Below are positions 44,172 to 56,039 of a stretch of 64,000 bases of DNA, piece by piece. Source of the DNA: Lonicera japonica (Eukaryota > Streptophyta > Magnoliopsida > Dipsacales > Caprifoliaceae). Position numbers and translations under genes: made by a program. Below the pieces are notes generated by a model, which was not told the DNA's origin, did not search any database, and worked only from the letters and a program-made list of their open reading frames with translations. The stretch covers positions 412,501-476,500 of the forward strand of contig CM038469.1 of NCBI GenBank assembly GCA_021464415.1, in the 5' to 3' direction. Within the stretch, counting starts at the first letter, position 1, and each line of letters opens with the position of its first letter.

Positions 44172-45627
44172 GATGTGCCAAGAAATTGGTACGTTATAAC
44201 CCACTAATTTATACTTTGGAGAGCTTATATTTTTATATTTGTTGTATTTTTAGTGTTTTTCAGGTGTTTAGAATTAAATTGGAAGATTTCGAAGCAAGAA
44301 GAGATTGGCTGCGCACATCACCTGTATTCAAGAAATTTCTGGCATTAATCCGTACAGAATTTGAAGAAAACTCCAGAGACAAACGTTTGATATCTTTGAG
44401 TTAGCTACGCGTGGGAGAAAACCTTGCATCAATTGGAATTCGGAGCAGAAAGTTATGGCCGAAATACAATCAGTGCGCCAAAATATTAATTCCAGCGAGC
44501 CCATCTAATTAATTAGAGAATTGGCCCACTTGTAGTCCATCAAAGCCCACTCGCCCAACCTTGTCCCTGGTCCCTGAATGCAAGAACAAGCCCAGCAACC
44601 TATCTCAATAATCAAAATAACCCTAATCCACCAACCATCCAAAACCCTAAGCCATTCTCTTCATTATAAATAGAATCACCTAAAGCAATTAAGGGGGGAC
44701 AGAGAGGCACAAGCAGCCGAGCACTCACCTCTTTCTTTTCCTTCCTTCTTTTCTTTTCCTTTCTTTCTTCAATTTTGTTGTAGAACCTTTATTTTTATTG
44801 TTGATTAGATGCTGGTAGACTATTACAATTAATTCAGAATTATTTTCTTCTTCATCAATTTAATTGTGCGTATCAAGTAAGTATTTAATTTATTTATTTG
44901 CGTATTATTTAATTATGTTTTGTGTTTTAATTGCAAGCATGCTAGGCTAGATTATTATCTAGGGTAGAGGATGATTATATTTGATTGATTCCCTTGCACA
45001 TATTCATGCCAATTAATTCTACCCATTTGGTGCTTTAATGTTAAAAAATAATTCTTCCTATTAAATGCCTATTTTAATTAATATAAAAATAAAATTGGAT
45101 TCTCATTATAATTTGTTGGATTCATTTTATAATTTTTTAAAAGCGGATATAAATTGTGTTTTGACGGATATATTGAGTGTTTTGATTTTATATATAACTT
45201 TGGCTATGGAAGAATTAATAATTAGACTTTAAAAATTAATTGGACTTAAATGATTTTATTTTCCGCATCTAATAGAGTCGAGAGACCAAATTAATGCGAG
45301 ACAAATAGTAGAATTTATTAGGCATGAATATTAGGAACATGATATCAAATATATGATTTCTCCACCCTAGTATTTTATAAATTGATTATTTTTCTAATAT
45401 TCTATTAATTGATCATTTAGTTAGTATTTTATTAATTAAATATTTTATTAGCGTTTTTAATTGATAATTCACAATCTCCCAATTTCTAAACTAGATTAGG
45501 AATTAATCAAAAATTAGTAAGTGGCAAAAATATCAAGTCCCTTGGGTTCGACCTCGCACTTGCATAAACTATACTATATACCGATTCGTGCGCTTGCGAG
45601 TAAATAAAACAAGTTTTTGACGCAACA
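44172..45627 (+). repeat. Solo LTR related to the Athila-type element F
   Basis: It matches 60931-62458 along its length (TGATGTGCCAAGAAATTGG start, TTAGCTACGCGTG, ATAGAGTCGAGAGACCAAATTA, TTCGACCTCGC). It is flanked by CTGGT at 44167-44171 and 45628-45632, a plausible 5-bp duplication. No internal region is present, so it fits a solo LTR from recombination. The right end is slightly uncertain. Confidence 0.7.
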
Positions 45628-45631
45628 CTGG

Positions 45632-47102
45632 TGTTAGAGTGATATGCTAAAAGCCATAATTTCCTTGTTCGTTTGAATGTGTTATAAACTTGGTTTTGCT
45701 ATTGTTATGAGAATCTTTATGGGCAATGGTTGCATTATATTATTTATTTAAATATTGTGCATGTGTGTCTTTTATTCTATATGGTAGATGATTTGGTGTG
45801 TAGAGTATAGCTTACACACAGAAGATCATATCATCAGTTCTTGTGGAATATAAGTTTAATGGTTCACAATTTTAGATGGAATTGGACACCCATCGGTAGG
45901 ATTGTAGTATAAGTTTTAGTAGTTTATCTTAACTATAAGAAACGGTATAGTTTTAACTCGTTGTGCTAGTACACTTTGTGTGTATTGAATAGGACCAGCT
46001 TGGGTTAATTGTTTTTATACTGACTATATAAAACAATTTAAAATCACATGGTTATTATGATTACTTATGCTCTTAATCTTGAAATAATTAATAGACATAT
46101 ATACGTAGTGTTTGTTGTTTTGACTCATTAAGAATGAGATTCATTTATGAATCAATAATCTTCGTGAATTGGATGACGACATTATATGTATGATGAATAT
46201 ATTAATTATTGACGGAATCCACGTTCCGGTATAGGGATTGATGATAGCCCCTTGAGAAGCTTATAAGTTTTAATCATGTCAAACCCTGCAGGTGGATTAT
46301 GTTAATCCGACATGAAAAATAAGTTAAGTGGTAGGCTCAAGGATTAAGAAGTCATTTAAATATAATTGTCAGTAATTTAATTTAAATGACGATTATCTGT
46401 AATCTTAACGTGGGAAGAATAATAAGTATTTAATAATAAGGAGCTCGAAATAAAATTTTGAGATAAGGACGGAAATGCAATTATAATTCTTTAGTGGTGC
46501 GAATTATAATTTATGGAAGGAACTAATTCATAGTGAAATTAGGATTCCAACTTTCCATAGGAAGCCCAAACACTTAGTTCTTCTTAAGGTCCCTATCCTA
46601 GCCTTATATATACGCCGGCCTTGTCTCTTCTCATTATAACAATAATTCTCATGAGTTAGGGTTTGTTCTATTGAGAGAGAAAAAAATCTTGGTGATACCG
46701 TAGCCTACACTCGGTGCAAGATTTGATGGCGAAAAGAATACGATAGAAGATATTTAGGTTTTCGGCACAGTAGTCGTAAATCAATCGTAACTTTTGATCG
46801 CATCGTTGGATCGAGATAATTTTTGGATATATCGTTCAGAACGCAAAGTTATTATTATCATGTAAAAACTCAGGACAATCAGAAGTCATTTCGGTTGCGA
46901 AAACAATCGATTTTCACAGCTCAGCGAGAATTAAAAAATCTGACCAAATCGCAATCTAATGCTTTCAAACCCTAGTCTCTTCATATGGATCCTCTACATG
47001 ACCCACAAAAGTGAAATTTCTTTATTCTTATAAGGTTTTAGCAAAAGTTTTTTGTTCAATTTATACGCAATATCAAATAATCTTGTATTTATGTCTCCAT
47101 CA
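45632..47102 (+). repeat. Solo LTR, copia-like, inserted in the element A LTR
   Basis: It begins TGTTAGAGTGATATGC and ends GTCTCCATCA. A TATATATACG box at 46606-46615 lies upstream of a presumed transcript start. The original flanks in element A are GCTGG and GTTGG (one difference). The last 450 bases recur at 29228-29690. The TGTTAGAG start is common in copia LTRs, but no coding part confirms the class. Confidence 0.6.
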
Positions 47103-47318
47103 GTTGGGAGAGCTTTGTCTTTTGAGCACTGTAAATCCATTCTTCGAGAATAGTCTCCCAGGCTGGAAGAGCTATTGGTCGGAGCTTTGGCTCCTGGATA
47201 CCTCATGATCAGAGCTCCTGATCTCAGTTAGCTGAAAGGAGGTGATGCCGCTGATATAGAAGGCCGTGTGTCTGCTCGTGGTTGGTGGGGTAAATTACGT
47301 CACTAATTTGCACCATTA
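47103..47318 (-). repeat. Element A 3' LTR, right remnant
   Basis: It matches 58010-58223 (GGAGAGCTYTGTC, AATCCATTCTT, CTGGATACCT, AATTTGCACCATYA). A polypurine-like run (AAGGCAAGGATATGGGGAAAT on the minus strand) adjoins it. Confidence 0.8.
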
Positions 47319-47665
47319 ATTTCCCCATATCCTTGCCTTTCAGCTCAGAAGAGCTCAATAGGGAAGATAAGTCATAACTCAGAGTCGACGTCAACTCAGA
47401 GCTCTGAAAGCTCGAGTTGTTCTTAGCATGAGCTTTTGACGACTGTCTCAGTTTTTCAATTTTGATCGGCTGAATATTTGATATGGAAAAAAATCATTCA
47501 TTTCCCACTATTTCGCTGTTTAGAGCTCTTCATTTAGCAGTCACTGTTTTGGAGAGATTGTGCCCATCAATTTCGTATTTCTTGGAGGACGTGCAAATAT
47601 GTGGTAGTGGGTATGTGAGTTGGCAGTTAAGGTTTGAGTGAAAAGTTAGCTTCTCCAACACACCT

Positions 47666-47673
47666 TATATAAA
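47666..47673 (+). promoter_or_regulatory. TATA box of the element A antisense gene
   Basis: TATATAAA on the plus strand, about 215 bases ahead of the ATG at 47881, followed by a pyrimidine-rich leader. It implies that the antisense gene has its own promoter. Confidence 0.55.
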
Positions 47674-47880
47674 CCCCACTTGCCTTAGCAAAATTTTCAC
47701 TTCATCTTTCTCAAACCCTAAGTGCTTTGGAGCCCAGAAATCCCAAATTGTTTTCTCTTCTTACTAATCTAGCCTACATACCACTCTTTCAGGAGATTCT
47801 CAAGTGTTTCTTTGAAGAATTTGATTGAATCCATTCCATATTTTTCCCCTTCCACTTCTCTACATACTCTAGCTCTCCTC

Positions 47881-50546
47881 ATGGACCATTTCACTGAGCA
47901 TGGCCAAAACCTGGAAATCGACACCCAAGGGGAGACTGGCTCCTCCTCAAGCGTGGTTGAAAGCATCGCCTCGACCTAAAAGAGGTCACCATTTGTCTTC
48001 CCCCTACCATCGAGAATACTGAGGAGGCCATTGGGGCGTACACCAACTATTTGAGCACTATGCCCATCTTTTCCATCCCTTTTGCATTTTCCACACCAGA
48101 TATTCCCATTTCTAGGAGTAAATATCAAATCCCTAATGAGGTAATGATTAGAGCTCATAGTCCAAAAGAGAAGACTTACTACTTCTTGCCCGGAGATGTG
48201 TGCTTCTACGAGTCATCTTTTGAGCACGGGCTCTGCTTCCCAATAGATAATCACATGAGGGAGATCTTGGATGCCCTCGACATCACTCCAGTGCAAGTTC
48301 CCCTTAACATGTGGAGCTATCTGATCGAGTCTATTATGATATTTAGGGCCATCTCCGTAGGGAGCCATGAGATCTCCACCGATGAGTTCCTCGCTCTGTT
48401 CTAGTGCAAGGACGGTAGGGGCAGGAACAGGGGAACTCTCAGTTGTTCTTCCATGCTAGGAGCTCCTAAGCTTATTCATGATCTCCCCACCAGCATATCC
48501 AACTGAAAAAAGAGGTTTTTCTGTGTCTGAGACCAGTTGGGAGCATGATCCATGGTGCTCCATCGTGATTGATCTTAAGGCTTGGTTCACAGATCCAGTC
48601 TCTGTTCATAAGCGCTCGACCTCTTGTCCCTTTTTCCTTGCATCTTTTTTTTCTTTTTATTGACCATGTCTGAGAAGTCTGTCATTTTGTCATGGTTTTT
48701 GCAGAGAGGTCTACTCTAGTGTATGATGAGTGGATTAAAGATGATGAGAGGTTATTCTTGAAGAACTACACCGTATTCATTACTCCAGAGATGTTGTGGT
48801 GTTTTGGTCTGGGTCCCAAGCCTAATAACATGGGCTCTGCCATCCAGACTGTGGCAGACCTCGAGCTCAACAGGCCCTTCGTGGTACTTGCTGAGGCTGC
48901 CTTATCTACCACAACCGCCAAGGTTTCTAAGGAATGATCCACTGCTCCTTCAGTGGTTGAGGAGACAGAGGAGGGAGATGAGGTGGGGGGACTTTAGAGG
49001 AGGAAGTCCAAGCAACTAGTAGGCATCTCCTCAAAGCTTCTCCTATGAGCATCGCTCCTCTATGCCAAATTCCCTTTTTGCCCCCTACGAGTAAGTTTCC
49101 CTTTACCGAGCCCTTTTACTATCCTCGTGGAGAGTTTTTTTATTTACTTTGACACGCTTTGCTTTGTTTGTTGCAGATATACGTCTGGCAATCAACCTCG
49201 AGAGGGTGATCAAGAGGAAAAGAATTCTTCACAAAGGTCCTCTAGCTGCCAAGAATCCAAGGCCAGTAAGGGAGTCCCTGTCCCTGCCCCTGCCCCTGCC
49301 CCCACCCCTCAGACATAAGCAGATACGGCACCAGCTCTTGACCAAGGTGCAGAGGAGAAGGGGGTATCAGCTCGTTTGTGGAGTTGGTGATTGGTCCCCT
49401 CACAGCTCTCTAGCCTCTAAGCCAGCAAGAGACAAGGTTGGAGAGGGTCAAGGAGCTCCAAGACGAGTATATCCATCTTCTTTCACTAGGGAGGACCTAT
49501 CCCATCAGGAAAATTTACAAACAGGTGGTTTCTGATGAAAAGGACATACAAGAGCTCAATCTTGTAGAAGATCAGAGATAGTCTACCTTTGGAAGTGCTT
49601 CCAACTCTGCCACCCCCAGAATCGATGGAGATGGATCGAGGTTCTTTGTCCCTGGGCTAACCTTGCCTCCCTTGGACAAAGGCATGCTCCATAACATGAG
49701 GGATACAAGGGTCAGCCAGGTAGCCGATGAGTACGCTTATCACATGAGTCAAGTAATATTTTTACTCCGTTTTTTCTTTTGTAACCTTATCCCCTCTTTC
49801 GAGCTCTTAATAACTGCTTGCTCTTTTTAGGCCCTTTTCCTTTTTTACTCTACCCTTCACATAGCTAAAGAAGGGACTGGTTACTGGCTTTTCTCTGCCG
49901 AGCTGGAGAAATACAAGAAGGATCTTCACGAGCTCCGGGGGGATTTTAATAGGGTGTTGGCCCGAACTGACAGGGCAAAAAAGGAGTCTGCGAGCTTGAG
50001 GGCTGCTTTAGAGGAAGTGCAAAGGGCCGTTGAGCTAGAACGCAAAGGGAGAAAGGAGGCCCAGAAACTCATGGAGCTCGAGCAAGAAATAAGAGAAGAG
50101 ACTAGTAATAATATTAGGGATCTTTAAACTGAACTGGCAGCCAAGAAGGAGGAGCTATCCTTTGTCTTCCATTAACATGTGGCCACGAAGAATCAGGTCT
50201 TAGAGCTATAGAAGGAGGTTAAGGGCATTAGAGACTCTATGCCTACTGTCGAGCTTTAAGTTGTAGAGAGCTTCTGCGTTCAAGGAGGGCCGCTAGCCAA
50301 GATTAGCGACATATACGTGGCTGGTTTCTTTAAATGCTAGGAGCTTGCCTTATAGCAGCCTAATAACCTTGAGGGACTCGTGCTCCCTTCTGATACAGGT
50401 GTAACTCTAGAGCTCAAGGCCAAGATTCTGGAGAAGAGAAGAGACGTTCTGGCCATTCTTCAGTTGACCAGGGAGGAGGAGCCTGACTTGCTGAAGAAGT
50501 GAGAACTGGGAAGCCTTCGCCCTCTGGGGATGGTGATGAGGAGTAG
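47881..50546 (+). pseudogene. Antisense gene of the Tat element A (transposase_28-like N-terminus, coiled-coil C-terminus)
   Basis: The plus strand is opposite to gag-pol. It starts at ATG 47881, and a frameshift or stop follows near 47978. The conserved block 48051-48404 (IPISRSKYQIPNEVMIRAHS, YFLPGDVCFYESSFEHGLCFP, LNMWSYLIESIMIFRAISV) resembles the 'putative gypsy-type transposon' domain (Pfam PF04195) found in antisense ORFs of Tat elements. A second block is at 48705-48937 (KDDERLFLKNYTVF). A long Glu/Lys coiled coil lies at 49870-50290 (ELEKYKKDLHELRGDFNRVL). Introns are visible: GTAAGT 49091 to AG 49176, and GTAATA 49753 to AG 49830, plus an acceptor at 48704. An AATAAA signal lies at 50634-50639. 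The function of this ORF type is unknown. Confidence 0.72.
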
Positions 50547-50984
50547 TTATAGGATTTCATACTTTCTTTACTTTTGCCTCTTTTTTTTTATATAGAAGCT
50601 CTAGGATCCCTGTAACTATTTTTCTTTCAATGAAATAAAGGATTCGTAAATTTGCATGTCTTATTTTGCTTTAATTCCCGTCTTTTTCTTTTGTCTAAGT
50701 TGTTATGTGAGATGCAATGAGCTCCATTTACACTCTAATGCCCCAACAACATAGAAAAAGGGAAGACAATTTAAAGCAAGATAAACAGCTTTGCCTCGAA
50801 AGAGGTCTTTACCGTATCCATGAGAGGTCAATGACCCGTTCAAGCTCATGGGACTGGTTATGCTTGGGTCTCTTAGTACAAGTGAGCTTCTTGTATACTT
50901 TGGTTAAGTCTAAAAGAGTCATGCCCCCTAGACTTTAAGCAAAGTTTTATTTAAGAATTCTCGATTATTAGTTGGAATCCTCAA

Positions 50985-51552
50985 TATGTATATGTGCTCA
51001 TTGAGCTAATCAGTTACTACGCTGACCTCTATGTAAGAAGAATTGTTCAGTTCACAGCAGGCCTGTATTGAGGACCTTTTATGCTTGGTGATTGACTTAT
51101 ATGGTGATAGGAGTTTTATCGAGGTCTTTGGAGTCTAAAAGGAAAACTTGTTCTTTTGGCTAAGTTAAAAGTAGATACATGCCCTCTTTTGATTTAGACA
51201 AATTCTGACAATTTTCTCATTTATCACCAAACCTTTTCAGTTATAAAACTGACCTCTTTGTGAAAAGGTTTTTACAGAGTGTAGGTTTGCTCAATGAGCT
51301 GGGCACTTACTAAATTGATCTCTTTGTAAGAGGTTTTTTTATAGAGTGTGAGTGTGCTCAGTGAGCAGGGCATTTACTAAACTGACCTCTTTATGAGAGG
51401 ATTTTTATAGGGTTGCAAGTGTGCTCAGTGAACTGGGCACTTATTAAACTGACCTCTTCGTGAAAGTTTTTTTTGTAGAGAGAAAGTGTGCATAATGAGC
51501 TATGCACTTATTAAACTGACCTCTTCGTGAGAGATTTTTTGCAGAGTGCATT
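50985..51552 (+). repeat. Tandem repeats of about 75 bp and the block shared with B and C
   Basis: 51233-51552 holds five units with CTGACCTCTTTGTGAGAGG and GTGCTCAGTGAGCTGGGCACTT. 51130-51230 contains one copy of the block repeated in elements B and C (GACAATTTTCTCATTTATCACC, AAAAGGAAAACTTGTTC). Confidence 0.75.
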
Positions 51553-51673
51553 TTACAAGTAATGAAGTACCAAAACAAATTTTTTCCTATAAATTTTCTC
51601 TTGGAAAGCAACTATTAAAAAAGTATAAAAATATTGCTACTCAAGGACAGTATCTCTTAAGGTGCTCTATGTT

Positions 51674-53010
51674 CTATAGTCTTATGAGCTCCATGCCGTC
51701 TACAATCCTTAAATAGTAGGTGTTAGGTCTACTGACCTTAGTGACCACGTAGGGACCTTCCCACTTGATAGTGAGCTTTCCATGTTTAGAAATCCTGGTG
51801 GCCAGGATGACCTTTCGAAGTACCAAGTTGCCTACATTTAGACTTTTATGCTTGACCATTTTGTTGTAACTTTTGACCATGCTCCTTTTATAAGCCTCTT
51901 CTTTGATTCGAACTTGCTATCTCTTTTCTTCAAGGAGGTCTAAATTAAAATTAGCTAGCAGGCCTTCGTTATTACGATTTAGGTCATGATGGTTGATTCT
52001 GTATGTTGGTACTGCTATCTCCGCTGAAATGACTGTTTTAGTTCCATAGGTTAAAGAAAAAGGAGTTTTGCCCGTTAGACCTCCAATGATGGTCCTGTAA
52101 GCCCATAGGACTGATGAGAGCTCCTCAGACAAATTTCCTTTGACATTGTCAAGCTTTTTTTCAACAATTTCAGTAGGGTTCTGTTGGTGACCTTTGTTTG
52201 GCCGTTGGCTTGAGGATGGACAGGCGAGCTATAATGGTTTTCAATTCCATGTCCTTCACAGAAGTCTCTGAAGAGGTTGCAATCGAACTTTTTTCCATTA
52301 TTGGTGATCAGAACCTTTAGGAGGCCAAAGCTACAGATAATGTTTCTCCACACAAAACTCTGGATCTTCATTGTTGAGATTGTGGTCAATGCTTTTGCCT
52401 TGGCGCATTTGGTAAAGTAATCGATAGCTACCACTACAAACTTCGTCTATCCTTTGCCCAAGGGAAAAGGGTCTAACTATGTCCACGCCCCACTAAAAGA
52501 AATGCCAGGGGCTACTAACTAGGGTCATCAGCTAAGTTGTGAGTTGTTGGACGTAGACGAATTGTTGGCACTTGTCGGATTTTTTCACCAGCTTCTTGGC
52601 ATCTTGTAGGATAGTAGGCCATAAATAACCTTACCTCCCAACTTTAAGCACTAGTGAATGAGCTGCCTAGTGCCCCCACACAATCCTTCATGAACCTCTC
52701 ACAGAGCTGGTTAGGCTTGGTGATGATGTAAGCAGAGCATAAATAATAGGACATACCCACGTTTGTACAGTGTCTCCTCAATGACCACGTATCTGTTGGA
52801 AACATACTTTATCCTTTTGGCCATCTTTTTGTCTTCTAGAAAAGCTCTGCACTTGAGGTAACTCAATATTAGGTCAATCCAACATCTATAAACCGGTACT
52901 GGGGTAGTGTCTAGCTCTACAAGCTCATTGATGGCTTTTCTTTCCAGGTACTCTATGTGAATACCGCTTGGTACCTCTGTGGATGAAGTAAGTTTGGCCA
53001 TCCAGTCCAC
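51674..53010 (-). pseudogene. Element A integrase relic
   Basis: 53010-52711 is the N-terminal part (YVVIEETLYKRGY before the zinc region). 52434-52075 is the catalytic core: AIDYFTK keeps the first Asp, ITNNGKKFD has Asn for the second Asp, and PQANGQTKVTNR has Lys for the catalytic Glu. 52132-51917 continues (VLWAYRTIIGGLTGKTPFSLTYG) and 51880-51674 is the C-terminal domain (VGNLVLRKV, GKLTIKWEGPYVV). Stops separate the parts. The enzyme would have inserted the cDNA; it is dead. Confidence 0.88.
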
Positions 53011-53100
53011 TTTATTGTTTTAAGCTCGTGGAATTTTGAAAAAAAACAAGTTTGAGTACCTCAGAGCCACTGCCTTAGCCTTAGCCAAATACGCAGCCAT

Positions 53101-53712
53101 CTAATCTTCTTTAGCCATGTTTTGGCCAAGTATTTGGCCAACTACGACTGCAGAGTTGTTATAAACTACCATCTGTCTTGCCCCCAAGTCACCAGTTATC
53201 CTCAGGCCCAATATGATGGCTTCGTGGTCAGCCTCATTATTGGAAGCTTTGAAGAGGAATTTCAGAGCTATCTCCAGGGTGTTAGCCTCAGGAATGATTA
53301 GTACTAAGACGACTCTAGAACCTTTAAAGTTGGAAGCTCGATCTGCGTGAAGTATCCATATGGGAATTTCTGGTTGCAAATTCAGCGAGGTGGTAGAGCT
53401 CGATGTACTTGGATCCACAGGTGGCAGTAGTTCTAGTGGCTTAGGGATCAAGTCTTCATTGTATGTGAACTCCGTTATGAAGTTTGCTATAGCTTGGCCT
53501 TTGATCGAGGTTCGAGGCTTGTAGTTGATCATGAATTGTCTGAGCTCTACAACCCAGATGGCCAATCTCCTTGACTGTTTTGGCTTGTCGAGAATTTTTT
53601 GCAATGGCTCGTTTGTGAGCACATCAAGGCGTGGGCCTAGAAGTAAGGCCTTAATTTCCTGGAAGTAACGAGGAGCGCGTAGGCCAATTTTTCCAACCTT
53701 AATTAATTCCAC
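53101..53712 (-). pseudogene. Element A RNase H relics (RT-linked and second, archaeal-type)
   Basis: The first 80 residues are the tail of the RT-linked RNase H (YFQEIKALLLGPRLDVLTNEP, SRRLAIWVVELRQF). After a linker a second RNase H follows: WILHADRASNFKGSRVVLV, KASNNEADHEAIILGLR, VVYNNSAVVVGQI. Family members have D in the first block (VDGASN) and SDSQLV in the last; here HADR and YNNS, so at least one metal ligand is lost. A second RNase H of this type is characteristic of Tat elements. Confidence 0.82.
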
Positions 53713-54720
53713 TCTGCGGCATGGAAGGCTTTGTTTATGTAGTAGACCGGTAACTATGCCCTTTCTTCGTTTCTCATAAGGGCTGAGCTGACTGCCATTT
53801 GTGATACTGCCAGGTATAGACTTAGAATTTTCCCTTTCTTTGACGAACTAAGAAGAGGAAGAGCTCCCAACTATTTCTTAAGCTGTTGAAAAGCCAGCCT
53901 GCACTCCTCCGTCCACTCGAAGGCCTTCTTGAGGGCTTTGAAAAAGGGATGGCACTTATCAGTAGCCTTGGAAATGAACCTGTTTTGAGCTGCCACCTTT
54001 CCTGCCAGGCTTTGTACCTCTTTTGGCTTGATTAAAGATCTCATGTCGATAAGAGCTTGAATCTTTTAGGGGTTGGCTTCGATTCCCCTTTGAGTCACCA
54101 TGAAGCTCAGGAACTTCCCCATTTTCACTCCAAAAGCGCACTTAGCCTGGTTGAGGGACATACCATTTTGCCTAAGTATGGCGAAGGCCTCATTGAGGTC
54201 TGCCATATTACTGGAGATTTTGAGACTTTTGACCAGCAAGTCATCGACGTACACTTTCATGTTTCTGCCGATATGATCCTTGAACAGCGTGCTCATGACC
54301 CTCTAGTAAGTAACTCTGGCATTCCTAGGACCAAACGGCATAGCCTTATAATAATAAGTGCCCTCGTTAGTGATGAATGAGGTTTTCTCTTTGTTTTCAG
54401 GGGCCATCCTGACCTGATTATATCTGGAGTATTCATCCATGAAGCTCAGCATTTCATGGCCGTGGTTGCATCTACGAGCTAGTCAATCTTTGGGAGTGAA
54501 AAATTGTCTTTTGGGCAGGCTTTGTTGAGGTCTTTGAAGTCGACACACATTCTCCACTTCTCGCTGTGCTTTTGACGAGCACCACGTTGGAAAGCGACTT
54601 TCGGTATTAGACCTCTCGGATGAAACCAGCTCGAAGGAGCTTCTGAACATCTTCTTTTGCAGCCATGTTTCTCTCTGCTACAAAGTTTCTCTTCTTCTGC
54701 TTTACCGGTTTAAAGGCTAG
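53713..54720 (-). pseudogene. Element A reverse transcriptase relic
   Basis: The best piece is 54296-54066, with the catalytic motif YVDDLLVKS and the downstream block ILRQNGMSLNQAKCAFGV. 54141-53959 continues (HEIFNQAKRG). Upstream pieces (AKEDVQKLLRAGFIREV at about 54600-54665) are in other frames with several stops. Confidence 0.85.
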
Positions 54721-55070
54721 GTCAACATTCAGCTGATGTACCATAACATTTGGGTTTAGCCCCTTCATATCATCATGAAACCAGGCGAAGACATCAGCAT
54801 TTGCCTGTAAGCATTGTGCTTGACCTCTGGACTGAGCTAGTTGCTGATCTTCAATACCCTGTCGAGCTTTAACGGGTTTAAAGGAAAGTCCTTCAGGTCC
54901 TCAACCAGCTTTCCTCTGAGATTTTTCTTTTCATCTCGAGGGTCTAGGGTGTCAATCTCCCACTTTTCCAAGTCATTAGGCCTTTTTGTGTTGGCCAATT
55001 CATCGACAGCTGCAGCTTAGAGCTCTACAATCGCGATATCAACGGTTTTGACCTCCTTCAGAGCTCCGAA

Positions 55071-55667
55071 CTAGCAATATCGTGCCTCCACCTGGTTCCT
55101 CTTGACCTTCCCGACTCCGTGGGGGGTTGGAAACCTCATGGTCAAATTGCAAGTTGGGATAGCAGCTCTGATTTTGTTTAGAGTTCCCCTGCCCAGAATG
55201 GTGTTATAGTGGAGAGCCCTATTTAGTACCAGGAACTCAGCGATGGTTGTATTTTTCTTAGGAGCTATTTCCAGAGTAACAACAAGCTTGGCGGTTCCCA
55301 AGGTTTTAGTCTTTTCTCTAGAGAAACCAACCAGAGTGACTGTCGAAGGGGTCAAGTGCTCGGTGGTGAAACCCATGGCTTTGAAGGCACTATAATACAT
55401 GAGGTTGGAGGTCATCCCTGTATTGATAAGCATTCGATGGACATTGTGGTTGCCCACCATCGTCGTTACCACCAAAGGATCATCATGTGGGTGTTCTTCC
55501 CCATTCATGTCTTCATCGCTGAAGTTGATCTCCTTGACCTCATACTTCACCATCTTTGTTGGCCTAAAGTTGAAGCACTTTGCCTCTAAGCCTAAGGACT
55601 TGGCTTGGCTAATGTAGGCCTTCCTGGACCTATTACTGTTTCCAGAGTAGGACAACCCCCCCTTCAA
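55071..55667 (-). pseudogene. Element A aspartic protease relic
   Basis: 198 codons open. It follows Tat proteases: DDPLVVTTMVGNHNVHRML, then the active site as INTGMTSN where the family has I-D-G-G or I-D-T-G, so the catalytic Asp is now Asn. MGFTTEHLTPS, LVGFSREKT, YNTILGRGTLNKIRA and TPHGVGKVKRNQVEAR are all recognisable. The ORF is long but the enzyme is inactive. Confidence 0.87.
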
Positions 55668-56039
55668 TCATGAAAATTTCATTCTTGTGCTCCTTGCCTT
55701 TGGTCTTAGGGGGAACTTCCTTCTTCTTGTCCACATATTAGCGAGGCTACCCCATTTGGATGAGTTTTTTTTATCTCTTCCTTTAACTTCCAGCAGTCGT
55801 TGGTCTCATGCCCAAGGTCCTTGTGGTATCGGTAGTACTTGGTTGTGTCCTTTTTTTCTTTTAAAGTTTTCATCTTCCGGGGCTCTGGGACCTGCCCTGG
55901 TTCTAGCTTAGTATAGACTTCACTTAAGGGAGCTATTAGGGGAGTGAATTGTTGGTGATCTCTGCCTTCGCTCGATTCAGATTTGTTAGAGCCCTTCTTG
56001 CCTTTCTTTCTTTCTATCTCTTAGCCATGGGGTGAATTG

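Noticed and set aside
49149..49535. 128-codon plus-strand ORF in the antisense gene of element A
   Set aside because: It begins inside a proposed intron and overlaps a better frame; part of the decayed antisense gene, not a separate one.
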